A stretch of 64,000 nucleotides of DNA from Chlorops oryzae (Eukaryota > Arthropoda > Insecta > Diptera > Chloropidae). The position numbers were made by a program, and so were the translations under genes. The notes beneath the pieces were generated by a model, which was not told the DNA's origin, searched no databases, and saw nothing but the letters and a program-made list of their open reading frames with translations. Below are positions 44,401 to 53,957 of the stretch, piece after piece; position 1 is the stretch's first letter, and each line of letters starts with the position of its first letter. The stretch lies in assembly GCA_020466095.1 (NCBI GenBank), contig CM035806.1, forward strand, positions 136,776,763 through 136,840,762, in the 5' to 3' direction.

Positions 44401-45942
44401 AATGAGTTACCTGGGAGCTTTAAAAAAATAATTATAAAATTGAATTCATAAATCATTTTTGACAGCTGAATGATGAATTCAAAGTTTTCATTCATAATTC
44501 ATTAGAACGAATTTTTGAATTAAATCTTTAAAAGGAAATTCAAAAGGCTGAAATTTGCAAAATGAATTAATTCTTTTACAGCTCTGATTACAACCCTTCC
44601 CTCAAAAGTGAAGGTTTCCCCATAAAATCCATTTGCGCGACCTCTAAACGTCCTTCAAAAAATCTGAAAAAATTCTCAAAATCTTTTTAGGCAATTATCT
44701 TTTGAATTCCGTGTGGAAATTTTAACATTTCAAAAAAAAAAAAATTTTCGGACACCCTAGTACTTATTAGTAGGTAATAAGTTATATACACTGGAACGGG
44801 GTTTATTAATATCACCAGAAAAATGAATAAAATAAAGGACAGTTAAAGGCCGATTAATTACTTTCCCCAAATCGCCAAAAAAAAAAGAACACGTCCTTTT
44901 AAAAAAGCACGTTTGGTCACCCTAAAAGTCATGCTTGAGGGAAAATGACTCAAAAGACGACATAGTTCAACAAGGAGAAGGTTCATTTAAAAAAAAAACT
45001 AGACCACGAAATACCTTTGTTACTTCCATTACATGAAGAACTGCTGCTCATACATATATAATATAACATACATGTCTTTTAAATTGAGCGCGGTCACATT
45101 GGGCAAACATAACCAATAAAACATAAATCCTATCAACTGGTTATCTTTTAGAATCCAAAAATGTACAGTTGTAGATAGTGTTAGTGTTACCCAGTGACCT
45201 CAGATTCGCGTGCGAGCGAAGGGTTCGCTTAGGCGAATCAAAATATTTTTTTCTACTCTCAATAATTTTTAAATTTTCACGATGAAGCGATGAAAAATAA
45301 AAGGCGTAATATTCTTGCCACACGTTGATCTAAATTAAGCAATTTCAGAACAAAATTAAAATTTCCTCACTTTCAAATGTCAAATTTGTTCTGAAATTTT
45401 TTGAAATTTAGCAATTTCGATCTACGTGTGGCAGGCATATTAACCGTTAAAAATAGTAAGAGCAGAATTTTAGTATTTTTCTAGGAGTTTCGAAAATAAC
45501 AAAAAACTAATAATGTAAATGTTAGCTCTTACGAAATTTCGATAGCGAAACTGTTCTCACCTTGTGTAAATCGTGTCGTCCGATTTCGCATCTCTTTTCG
45601 AAGTCCCAAACGATTACATATGCTCGAAAGCCCATATGATTGATTTGCCCAGACGCAACGTATTTACCGCTAAAAAAATATATGCTTTTAAGCTAAAATA
45701 TTCTCTAAAATTTGTAATCGTTTCTATTACCTGGCACTTATATCCAAACAACTAACGGAATTTGTATGGCCACTTATAAACTCCTGCTTATTCGTCTGGA
45801 TATCAGTAACACTGAGTTTAATACCAAGCGGGAAAACCAAATGCTTCTTATTCGGATGGAGACGGAGACCACATTCTACTTCACCATTGATGCCAAAAAT
45901 AGCACGAGGTTCCAGCTTCGATCTTTTTCCAGGTTCGGCCAT
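35443..45942 (-). CDS. CFAP52: CFAP52 (WDR16): axonemal WD40-repeat protein, 11 coding exons
   Basis: CFAP52 is a double-WD40-propeller protein of the ciliary doublet microtubule inner side. Exons (5' to 3'): 45942-45731, 45669-45561, 38990-38890, 38833-38730, 38662-38236, 38179-38007, 37941-37712, 37623-37407, 36230-35993, 35869-35726, 35667-35443, about 725 codons (vertebrate protein ~620). Family landmarks: GHTNSVSCLDIS, ASGQINHMGFRAYVIVWD, FSIGGQDDGSVIVFD, HLRMWSIERD, YLGTMTGDIVK, HDGSSILSVWNDGIIRAF, VTGGIEGQVRFWKIE, ASSDGSCVIWDV, LITCGSDGRISYW, YFISAGNDQLVK. Phases agree at all junctions except exon 5/6. Intron 3 begins GC. Intron 2 is 6.57 kb of TEs. The last exon (VAKKTGEVEKIS...IPEIKKC) is less conserved and less certain. 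AATAAA at 35409-35414 (minus). Confidence 0.9.
36231..37406 (-). other. CFAP52 intron 8 (1,176 bp)
   Basis: Donor GG|GTAGGT at 37406 and acceptor ATTTTAG at 36231. It contains the tRNA-like relic at 36699-36760 and otherwise unremarkable AT-rich sequence. Confidence 0.7.
36699..36760 (+). mobile_element. tRNA-like (SINE-type) relic in CFAP52 intron
   Basis: GCTGTCGTAGCTCAGTGCGC is an A-box arm almost identical to the relic at 58001 (GCTGTCGTAGCTTAGAGTGT). The B box is weakened (GAGTTCGGATATCC). It lies antisense to the host gene. Confidence 0.5.
38834..38889 (-). other. CFAP52 intron 3 with GC-AG boundaries
   Basis: The only phase-compatible donor after GGATCTGTGATTGTCTTTG is ACAAA|GCAAGT (38889-38884, minus), with acceptor TTTCCAG at 38834. 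GT alternatives nearby either include an in-frame TAA or give the wrong phase for the next exon (LPICRAVAGSG). Confidence 0.65.
39128..40062. mobile_element. TIR element of 935 bp in CFAP52 intron 2
   Basis: TCGGGGCTGTTATGGAAACC at the left and GGTTTCCATAACAGCCCCGA at the right are exact inverses, reaching about 24 bp with the adjacent GACA/TGTC. The interior includes the tRNA-like relic at 39783-39852 and low-complexity A/T. Confidence 0.85.
39783..39852 (-). mobile_element. tRNA-like (SINE-type) relic
   Basis: On the minus strand: GGCCCCCGTGGCTTAGTTGGC (A-box arm TGGCTTAGTTGG) and GGGTTCAACTGCC (B-box arm). It is the most tRNA-like of the set in its 5' half. An A-rich stretch follows on the minus-strand 3' side. 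Confidence 0.55.
40065..40380 (-). repeat. Dispersed repeat 'X', copy 4 (diverged)
   Basis: Blocks GTCGCCGTAATTTCGTTAAG, GTTTTGGAGCAATTATC, CGCTTTAATAACTTAT and CTATCAAATGACACTTTTTC follow the order of 18560-19000 with about 20% difference by eye. Confidence 0.65.
40949..41192. repeat. Long hairpin: 113-bp arms, 18-bp loop
   Basis: The left arm (40949-41061) holds ATCGGTTAGTGGTTTCTATT, ATTTTTTGAACACATTATTC, ACTGTTTTCACGTTC and GTCTTTGCATG. The right arm (41080-41192) holds the inverses. Only scattered mismatches are seen. Confidence 0.9.
41490..41945. repeat. Three tandem ~180-bp units
   Basis: Units carry GACCCCCTAAGGAGGGGAGATA or variants, a GGGTAGGTAT-like block, AATGGGGGTCGGTC, and TTGACTCCTCTAGGGGC-like ends. 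Starts are near 41505, 41680 and 41845. The units differ by substitutions and small indels. Confidence 0.75.
42768..42980. mobile_element. Small TIR element (~210 bp)
   Basis: ATATGGGCAATTCCACGAG at the left and CATGGAATGGCCCATAT at the right are imperfect inverses. The interior has two GTGAC/TCCCAC blocks. No clear target duplication. Confidence 0.6.
43235..44924. mobile_element. hAT-type element, 1.69 kb, with a second hAT-type element nested
   Basis: TAGGGTGACCAAA / TTTGGTCACCCTA are the ends. AAAGCCAT (43227-43234) and AAAGTCAT (44925-44932) are the 8-bp duplications, with one difference. The internal AAATAAAGGACAC and AAATAAAGGACAG blocks lie near opposite ends. Confidence 0.85.
43864..44586. 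mobile_element. hAT-type MITE nested in 43235-44924
   Basis: CAGAGCTGTAAAAGAATT / AATTCTTTTACAGCTCTG ends, with ATTACAAC exactly duplicated at 43856-43863 and 44587-44594. The interior is palindromic: GACAGCTGAATGATGAATTC and AAGCTCC occur in both orientations. Confidence 0.92.
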
Positions 45943-46533
45943 TTTAGTTGATTGAAGTTTCTCGAACCGGAACCTTCTAATTCAGCTTAACTCAGAAATG
46001 TGCACTTCGGACGCACAAATTTCGCAAATCAATGAAACAAATACTTAGAAATAAATAAATATAATTTATTGAATTTGTTTCTCAATTTCTTTATAAGACA
46101 AATATTATCTCCAGAAATATTCTTCAAAAAATTTCTGGTTCCCGTTTTTTCTATTTTGTGGATTTTTTCAATCAAAATTCAAATGCCTAGGTAACTATTT
46201 ATGCGGTTGCTATGTTTTCAAAACTGATATTTCTTCTTTCCCTCACCCGGTATCTCGACACGCTATTTTTCATGGCATGCCACCTGTTAAAGTGTAGATA
46301 TTGCCAATGGAAACCGCAAGATGGCAATTTATGTCTTGCAATATTGCTTGCCATGAAGCGCCATTTTGGATGTTTGACAGCTGAAATTCATTTTTCAGAA
46401 GAATTCGATTCGTTTACCTTCTAAATATTTTTTTTTTGTGCTTAGGGAATTTTGGAAGTTTATCTGAAGTTTGTGGGAAAAATTTAAATGTTCCTACTGG
46501 AAGCACTGGTTGCAGGTATAGTCGTGGTTCATA

Positions 46534-46650
46534 TTATGCGACAAGACAAGCGAGCGACACGGTGGTTGTTGGCGAGGGACGTTCGGGGTACTCTACCCCG
46601 AACGTTTTTCGCCTACAACCACCGTGTCGCTCGCTTGTTTTGTCGCATAA
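46534..46650. repeat. Perfect-looking hairpin with 57-bp arms and a 3-base loop
   Basis: The left arm has TTATGCGACAAGACAAGCGA, GCGACACGGTGGTTGT and ACGTTCGGGGTA. The right arm has TACCCCGAACGT, ACAACCACCGTGTCGC and TCGCTTGTTTTGTCGCATAA. The arms differ at only a few positions and the loop is CTC. It is GC-richer than its surroundings. It lies within the composite foldback repeat, near one of its ends. Confidence 0.93.
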
Positions 46651-46750
46651 CATGGTGCCTCGACAGGCAATAATTATTGCTAGCAATCTGTCAACTTGAG
46701 CAATATTGCCAATGGAGACCGCTCATTTTGAAAAGATGGCAATGTGTATA

Positions 46751-47630
46751 CAGACCTGGGGGTAGTGAACTAAATTTTCAGCCCCACTAGTTCTTTAATG
46801 AGTGAAACTTTAAAATATTCGGTTCCACTAATTCGTAGTGAATTTGAATTCTCTTCCACTATTTTCAGTAGTAAAATAGTGAATGTAAGAAAATTTACAC
46901 TAAATTCTCTGTAGTGGAAGTGAAAATGTTTCTGACTTAAGCTTTTACTAGTGGCTGTAAGAATATCCCCACTAAATTAAAAAAAAAAATTTTTTTATTT
47001 TTTCCAAATCAAATTTTGTTGTTGAAAAATTGGTGGCTAACAAAATATCTCCACTAATTAAGAAAAAAATATATTTTGAATATATTAAACACATATTCAA
47101 TCACGAGTTTGAAAAAGAATAAAACTGGCAACGGGCATGCCAGAATACACTGGCACTATGACAATCATTCACATATGGCTGGCAGGAAATGTTGAATATT
47201 CGATGTGCTGCTGGTGTTTCTTTAAATGATTTGCAGATAGATTGTATTTTATAATATTTATTAAAAGTACAAAATTAATTCAAATTATTAGCCTTCATTA
47301 AAACTAATCTTTCAAAATTTTCATCGCTCAAAACTTACTGAAAATAATTTAGTGGAACAGTTTGATTTTCCACTAGTTATTTAAATTTTGAGTGGATAAA
47401 AATGTTTAAGCACTAATTTTATTTTAGTGGAAATTTTTCAACTTCACTACCACTAGGCTTGTAGTTGAAGTTTTGTTTCACTACCACTAAAAATAATAGT
47501 GGAACTGACACGTCGGGTTTCTTGCACTCAAATTTTTTTTTATTAAAACCCATTAGCTCCACTACCACTAGATTGGGATTTAGTTAAAAATGTGAATCAC
47601 TAAAAATTTAGTGCACTACCCCCAGGTCTG
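46751..47630. mobile_element. hAT-type MITE made of ACTAATTTAGTGG words
   Basis: Ends CAGACCTGGGGGTAGTG and CACTACCCCCAGGTCTG; TGTGTATA (46743-46750) and TGTGCATA (47631-47638) are the duplications, one base different. The interior repeats CCACTA / TAGTGG words about every 30-60 bp. Confidence 0.88.
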
Positions 47631-48201
47631 TGTGCATATGGCAAGCAATATTGCTTCGCTGCGATTGCCAACTTTGAGATTGGCAATGAGCTGTCATTTT
47701 GCTGTTTGACAGCCGAATTTCATTTCTATGAATTTTTCAAAGTGTGTATATCGTCAAAATGGATTGGTGCGTCGCCGATATTTATAAGATAATAAATCTT
47801 TACCGACAGTTCGAATGTCTTTGGGCTATAAAATCTCATCATATAAATGTACTGATATGAAAAAAAAATGCGTGGCTTCAAATGGCGAAGGAAATTAAAA
47901 AGGACTACGTTGAAATAAAAAAAAAAAAATTCAAATTTTGCGAACTGCCTATATCGCAGAGAAGAAAAAATAAGAGAGTTTCTTCTTTGTCACACTCATC
48001 GCAAAGTTGTTTCAAGGCATCGAGAGCGCGTGCGCAGCGTAGTAGCCTGTTCGACGTCATTTTGAATATGAAGATGGCATAACATAAAAATTCCACTCTG
48101 GCAATATTGCCTCTACCTGGCAAAGCAATTTGACAGATTGCTAGCAATAATTATTGCCCGTCGAGGCGCAGCGTAATATGAACGACGACATAGTTCTATA
48201 T

Positions 48202-48728
48202 TAGAGCTGTAAAAGTAACGAAGAAGACAGTACCGGTATGTATTCGTTATTAAGCAATTAGGACTCGTTACTATCCTATCGTTACTAGTTACTACTGATA
48301 TTTCATAAAGCGCTATGAAATGTTAACAAAACGAATCGGTTGCGTGCGCGTAAAAATACTCCACAGCTTACTTCTTTCCGTGCCCATTGTAGCAATTAAA
48401 CTGAACTGTCAATAAAATGTGGTACTTGAGTAACCTGAAAATTCGCGTTTAGATTAGGGAAACAGTCTCTCGAAAAGTACTGAAATGCTCCTTTGATATT
48501 TCGTTTGCTTTTACACAGGACAAAATATTGCGTTTGCACTTGAAACCAAATTGCCACTACGTGGACTAAAACTGATTTTCCCCTATCGTGACATCGCCTT
48601 AGCTGAAAAATCGCAAGGTACGCATAATACGAGTAACGATATGTTTTCGTGAGTAACGTTTCGCTACTCGGTACGATATGGCGCACCCGTTACTCAGTAG
48701 CGAATACATGCGGTTTGTTACAGCTCTA
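48202..48728. mobile_element. hAT-type MITE directly upstream of SELENOF
   Basis: Ends TAGAGCTGTAAAAGTAACG and TTTGTTACAGCTCTA; TTCTATAT duplicated exactly at 48194-48201 and 48729-48736. The right edge is 23 bases before the SELENOF ATG, so the element sits in the gene's 5'UTR or core promoter. Its ends resemble those of the element at 43864 (AGAGCTGTAAAAG). Confidence 0.92.
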
Positions 48729-48751
48729 TTCTATATGCCGCCAGGTAAACA

Positions 48752-49383
48752 ATGCTATTAAACATGAGGATTGGCTGGACATTTCTAATAAGTTTCGTAA
48801 GTAAAAACAAAAATCTGGAAAAGAAATCCATCGAATAAGAATTTCTAATTTACAGTTCGCGGCGTGTAATGCCTATAACACAAGCGAATGTCGACAAGTG
48901 GGCTTTGTAAAAGAGGACTTAATGTGCTCGTCATGTCAGAAGCTGGAGAATTTTGGACTAGAACAATTGAAGTATGAAAATTGACCTTCAAATCTTATCA
49001 CGTTTTATTTTATTTATGTACATTTTCGTTTCGTCCGCAGACGAGATTGTTTGAAATGCTGCACAGAAAGCAAACAGCCGGAAGAGAAACGTTATCCAAA
49101 AGCGATCTTGGAGGTTTGTACGTGTAAATTCCGTGCGTTTCCACAAATAGAAGCGTTCATTAAAAGCGGGCGGCCTGCAAAATTTCCCAACTTACAAATC
49201 AGACTACTACGAGGTCTAGATCCTGTCGTCAAGTTATTAGACAACAAAGGCAAGGTTCAAGAGACGCTTTCGATAACGAAATGGGACACTGATACCGTAG
49301 AGGAATACTTCGAAACACATTTGGAAAAATCTTTTGAAAGTGCTAACAACATTATCGAAGAGGTAGTAGACGGCAAGGCGTAG
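48752..49383 (+). CDS. SELENOF: SELENOF (Sep15) with Cys in place of selenocysteine, three exons
   Basis: An ER thioredoxin-like oxidoreductase that, in vertebrates, partners UDP-glucose:glycoprotein glucosyltransferase in glycoprotein quality control. Exons 48752-48796, 48856-48971 and 49041-49383 (donors GTAAGT, GTATGA; acceptors TTTACAG, CCGCAG) give 167 residues. MLLNMRIGWTFLISFFAACNA is a signal peptide. The Cys-rich partner-binding region is CRQVGF..LMCSSCQKLENF..CLKCC, and the redox site is AILEVCTCKFRAFPQ with C80-x-C82; mammals have C-x-U there, so no SECIS is needed. IRLLRGLDPVVKLLD and ITKWDTDTVEEY match the C-terminal half. The tail (ESANNIIEEVVDGKA) is longer than in mammals. AATAAA occurs about 150 bp downstream. 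Confidence 0.93.
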
Positions 49384-49849
49384 GGACACGAAACGAGAAT
49401 TCCATCAATTGTTTTTTTTTTTTTCTAACTTAACGCGAAAAAAATAGAACTTCGAGAATGCGCATTTGGAATCATGCGAACTTTTATTCTTTTTTATATA
49501 ACAAATTCATGATATTTTGATTTCATGAGGATATATAATAAAATTTTCCGAGAACTTGAAAGAGATATATCCATAACACACCCCAATAAATGATACCATA
49601 AAGCGAAAGAAACTTCCCAGCTCAAAAATGCAAAAGCCAAAGTGTTTTGACGTAATTTAGTGTGCTGAACTCAAATATTGCAACGGATTTTTAAGAATGG
49701 CTCTAGATTCGGAGATATGGACAGGGTAGGACTAAAAGAACAATTTCTATTTCTCCTTAATATTGAGTTTCCTTGATTAGTTTTATGTTTTTCAAGCTTT
49801 TCATATCATTTTATATTTTGGTAGATATTTTATATGTAATGTACTCGAA

Positions 49850-51367
49850 CCCAGTGGGAAGTTTTAGAAGTCATTCTTTTCTTCTTTAAATATATATTCA
49901 ATTCTATAGGAATAAATGAATCCATTGATAGACAAGCATTGGACAATTCTAGTTTAAGGGAATGCATTAACGTTTTTCTAGAAAAGGAATGCAAAGAATA
50001 ATTAAAATGTAGCTTTGAGGGAAACTCTGAATTACAAAGTAATGAAGTTTTGAAGAGCAGCACTTACAAAACAGCTGGTCCTATTATTTCAACAAATTGA
50101 AACGTGCAACTTTTCGTATTTAAAACAAAAATAAAATAAAAACAAGTAAGAAAGCTAAAGTCGGTCAAGCCCGACCTTTGAAATACCCAGCGTCCCGCCA
50201 TTATGAGCGCACTATGTTTTGCTTCTCTATTTGTGGGCGTGGCAGTGGGAGGGCCACATTAATTATTTCCTTACACCTTTCATTCGCCTTGGTGAACCTA
50301 TGTTGCGAATTTGAAGCTTCTACGCCTTTTACTTCGGAAGTTACGAAAAAGCTTCATTTGTGGGCGTGGCAGTGGGACGGCGCACATAAATTTTTTCCTA
50401 TCCCTTTCATTCGCCTTGGTGAACCTATGTTGCGAATTTGAAGTTCTACGCCTTTTACTTCACAAGTTACGATAACCCTTATTTGTGGGCGTGGCTCGAG
50501 GGGACGGTCGTCCATTTTTTCTTCAGGATATGTCCCTTTTCCTAGTTTACCAGTACACCAAATATCAATGGAATGTGTTGAGTGGTTCGCAAGTTACAAG
50601 CATTTTACTGAAAACACAAATATATTCATTTGTGGGCGTGGCAGTGGGCGGATGTCTCCCATTTTTGCTTAGGATCATACTCGGACCCCCATATGCATGT
50701 GTGCCAAATTTCGATTTCATTGTTTCAGCCGTTTCGGAGGAGATCCGACCACGGACAGACGGGCATGTCTAATTCGATTCAGTTTTTGATCCTGATCATT
50801 TCTATATATATTTTTCTATATCTCCGGAGCTTAATTCTCCCTGTTACAAGATTTGCACAAAACTAATATACCCCGCTTACGCTGGGTATAATAAAAAGGT
50901 AAATGATGTATAGCAAACGCCACTATCGTCGGCTTATAAAAGAAGAAAAAAAAGCGTTTACTTGCGGGGACGGAGCACATGAGAACTTCGAATGATGAAG
51001 CGGAAAGTTCTTTTGATGGCCCAACGGACGAAAATAATGAATGAAGGCTACCTTTTGGTTTGATATTTTTAATTTTAAAGTTACAAAAAAGACAATAATA
51101 AATAAACAAACATAAATTCCAAAAATGTGTGTTATTTATTTCCATGGTTAGTAATTGATTATAATTTTCATTACTTGGTAATACAAAGAATCGTCGTGAG
51201 GTGAGTTCAGCCAACACATTCTTTTTCTAATTACAGAGGAATACCTTTCCTTCGTGAGTGGGAATGAGCGAAAATCGTAGGACATCGATGTGGATGAAAC
51301 CAATGTGTTCTGTAATGAGTTAATGCATTCTTTTTCTTATTCTCCAAGGGCGAAATTTCCCACTGGG
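49850..51367. mobile_element. 1.5-kb TIR insertion in the left arm of the foldback element
   Basis: CCCAGTGGGAAGTTTT at the left and AATTTCCCACTGGG at the right are inverted ends. The right arm of the host reads TTTTCGAGTACAT without a break, which gives the empty site. Inside is the dispersed repeat at 50141-50890. Confidence 0.82.
50141..50890 (+). repeat. Best-preserved copy of the 'GGACAGACGGAC' dispersed family
   Basis: Starts AACAAGTAAGAAAGCTAAAG, then GTCGGTCAAGCCCGAC and ATACCCAGCG; ends CGCTGGGTATAATAAA, so ATACCCAGCG/CGCTGGGTAT are inverted. It has an internal ~125-bp tandem repeat carrying TTTGTGGGCGTGGCAGTGGG and CACCTTTCATTCGCCTTGG (near 50228, 50352, 50480, 50625). No protein is encoded. 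Confidence 0.8.
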
Positions 51368-51515
51368 AAAATCTCCCAAAATTAAAAATAAAAGTGGCAA
51401 TGCGTTTCAAAACAGCAGAGCTAATGATTTCGCTGCCATATCATGCTTCTCTTTTCCTCATGCTATATGCCTATGTTGAAGCAGCGTAGCTCTAACACAT
51501 TGCTGTCAGACTTTT

Positions 51516-52491
51516 TTGAAGCAAAATCCCCCAATTTTGGAAAAAAAATCCCACTTATCCCATTTTCAAAATAATTTTTCCCACAAAATTCCCTTCCATA
51601 TATTTTTTCTCTTTTAAGTAGAGTTTTTTCATTTTATTTAACAAAAGAAACGAAATTTAATTATGTACAAAACTTATAAGTACATCCCGTACCGATGGAG
51701 TTTCACCTTTATTTTTTTAACAATATGAAAATCACCTAGATAGTTTACTCCTCCAAATCGTTAATGGAATATATTTTCAAACAGAACAATTTAACAGCTA
51801 CTCACTAAAAATTGTCTTTTTCAAAAAGCATTTTTAATTCAAGCATTTTGAAATACTCCTTAGCATCAATAATTAAATTCATTAAAACAAAATAGGAAGT
51901 ACTGTATTTATGTTTCTGCTATCAACCCTTAATCAGAGATTCATAATTTATTTTGCAAATATTTTATAAAATATCACCCCTGTGTGGAAGAGGAAAATGT
52001 CATAAAAGGCAAACGAAGTAAGAATTGACGATCAATTCTTTCGAGTAAATGTAAAAGCGAATGCAACTCCAAAAGGGAATATCGATAGGAATTGACGGTC
52101 AAATATTGACTAATGTAAAAGGCCTCTAGGATATGGGCGATATATAATATCGATATTCTAATCCTCGATGCCCATCCCTAATCGTTTGAAAAATCACCAA
52201 TTGTCCTCTTTCGAAACGAATGCTTCACTACTTCTGCATTAATGATTTGTTCATGCATGGGATAAAGTCCGGCTGGGGTGTTAAGGAAAATTTAACGCTT
52301 TTCTTCTATCAGTAAAAAATCCCTTTCCTTGTTCGAGGTAGCTATAAATAATACCTTTTCCCTTTTAGCCAAAATTTGAGTCAAAAAGTACCCCAAAAAG
52401 GGAAAAATATCTCAATCTGACAGCACTGTTCTAAGTTGTTTCCTTGACGACGGCATTTTGAAAATAAAATTGCCTTTCAAGCATATAGGAC
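51516..52491. other. Interior of the foldback element
   Basis: AT-rich, with no recognised gene. CCCAAAAAGGGA-like and TCCC-rich words recur, as does GACAGCACTG. Confidence 0.4.
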
Positions 52492-53957
52492 CAGTGATGC
52501 CAGATTTTATCGATAAAAAAACCCTCATATATTGGAAAAAAACCCACTTTTCCCCATTTTCAAAAACTAAGAACCCACGAAAAAAACCCAGAATGATTTT
52601 TTGAAAATATGGGCGTACCGATTTCAAAATTGAACATTGGATTTAAACACAATGTTTTAATATTTTAATATTTAAATAAAAGTATCAAGAAAATAACAAA
52701 AAATAAAAGTAACTTAAAATTGCAGTCTTATTCATGTCTTAAAAAAAACCAGGTTTCTTTACAACACTTAGGGAACGCGCGACTAGATACAGCAAAAAGA
52801 GTCATGCATGGTACTCGAAGAGGGAAAACACGATTTTCATTCTCATAAGTAGTAAATATACCTTAAATGTAGTGCATAAATGTCGATATAAAATGACCCA
52901 TACTTTTCCCCATGTCACGTTATTTCCCAGCCGGATTTTATCGCATGCATGACAAAATCATCGATGCAGAAGTATTGAAGAATTCATATGTAAAGAGACC
53001 AATTGGTGCTGTTTCGAATGATTTTCTAGTGAAAATTTCATGGAAGCAAGAGCTCGTTAAAAGAGATTGTTCTTCAAACGAAATTTTCATTTGAAAAAGG
53101 GTTGATTACTCCTTCTTTCAATAAAGATCTTATGCAATTTTCATAAAAACAGTGTTTTGCAAGATGTCTGCTATGATGAACACATTTTTTCGGGTATGTG
53201 ATTCGTTTCCCTTTCGCGGGAAAGGTAAATAATTCAGTATCGAAATTGAAGTGATTTAATCCCCCTTTTTCCTAGATTGAGAGGGAAATTGAATTATTTT
53301 AATAGATAATTCCTCCACAATCTAGAGAAAGGGAAATCACATCAGTTGGGGAATTGAATTCCCCGGGAAAGGGAAAATAATCACATACCCGTTTGAGCAA
53401 GTTTAATTCACTTCTGCTTTTCATTGAAGTGCATTTAAAACTAAACAATTGTGATAGAACCAGTAAAGTTTTATGTTATTGTTGATCAATACTATGAGCT
53501 ACCGTTATATTATAACATAGTCAATGAAGTGCTATCAAAAGAAATGGAAATACAAAATTTAAAAATAAAAAATATTTCTGTTTCTTTCCTTCCCAGATCC
53601 CAGCAGCGTTTACTTATTTTAAATGAAATTTTCATTCGTATTAGCATTATATACTCTATTTTCAAATGATAAAATCATGCACGTTGGATCCATTTCAGCC
53701 AGCGCGCATGTACTCTTTTCTCAAATGAAGCTTTCATGCGATTTAGGGCCATAAACTCATTTACCACATGAATTTTGAAGTACTGAAAATAGCGGCCATC
53801 TCCTATCAAATTTCATTAGAAATAAGGGTTAGTAATGCGAGTAGTCGCAGTATGAATTTTCACCACTTCGGAAGTACTGCAGAAGTAGTGAAATTTCCGG
53901 CTGGGTTGAGTGAAAAAACCCACAATATGGGGAAAAACCCACAATCTGGCATCACTG
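52492..53957. mobile_element. hAT-type element with perfect 8-bp duplication
   Basis: Ends CAGTGATGCCAGATT and AATCTGGCATCACTG; TATAGGAC on both sides (52484-52491 and 53958-53965). AAAAAACCCAC words occur near both ends. It contains a smaller TIR element at 53194-53392. Confidence 0.92.
53194..53392. mobile_element. ~200-bp TIR element nested in 52492-53957
   Basis: CGGGTATGTGATT and AATCACATACCCG are inverse ends, with TTTCCCTTTCGCGGGAAAGG and CCCGGGAAAGGGAAAA just inside. Short GGGAAAT/ATTTCCC words fill the middle. Confidence 0.75.

Larger units (their letters stand above)
38991..45560 (-). other. CFAP52 intron 2 (6.57 kb), filled with transposons
   Basis: Donor AAG|GTGAGA at 45560; acceptor CTCCTTAG at 38991. 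It holds TIR elements at 39128, 40651, 42768, 43235 (with 43864 nested), a repeat X copy at 40065, a tRNA-like relic at 39783 and two smaller repeats. No coding exon of CFAP52 could be found inside, and the flanking exons join in phase 0. Confidence 0.75.
46215..48190. repeat. Composite foldback repeat between CFAP52 and SELENOF
   Basis: GGCAATAATTATTGCTAGCA occurs near 46664 and, inverted, near 48140-48159; GTCGTGGTTCATATTA (46521) is the inverse of TAATATGAACGACGAC (48174). Between them are GGCAAGCAATATTGC words and a region (47715-48165) that recurs in reverse orientation at 55290-55640. It carries the hairpin at 46534 and the hAT element at 46751. A related partial copy lies at 46265-46400. 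Confidence 0.7.

Noticed and set aside
47882..48082. 66-codon frame (MAKEIKKDYVEIKKKKF...)
   Set aside because: It lies in the composite foldback repeat, and the related copy at 55290-55640 does not keep the frame.
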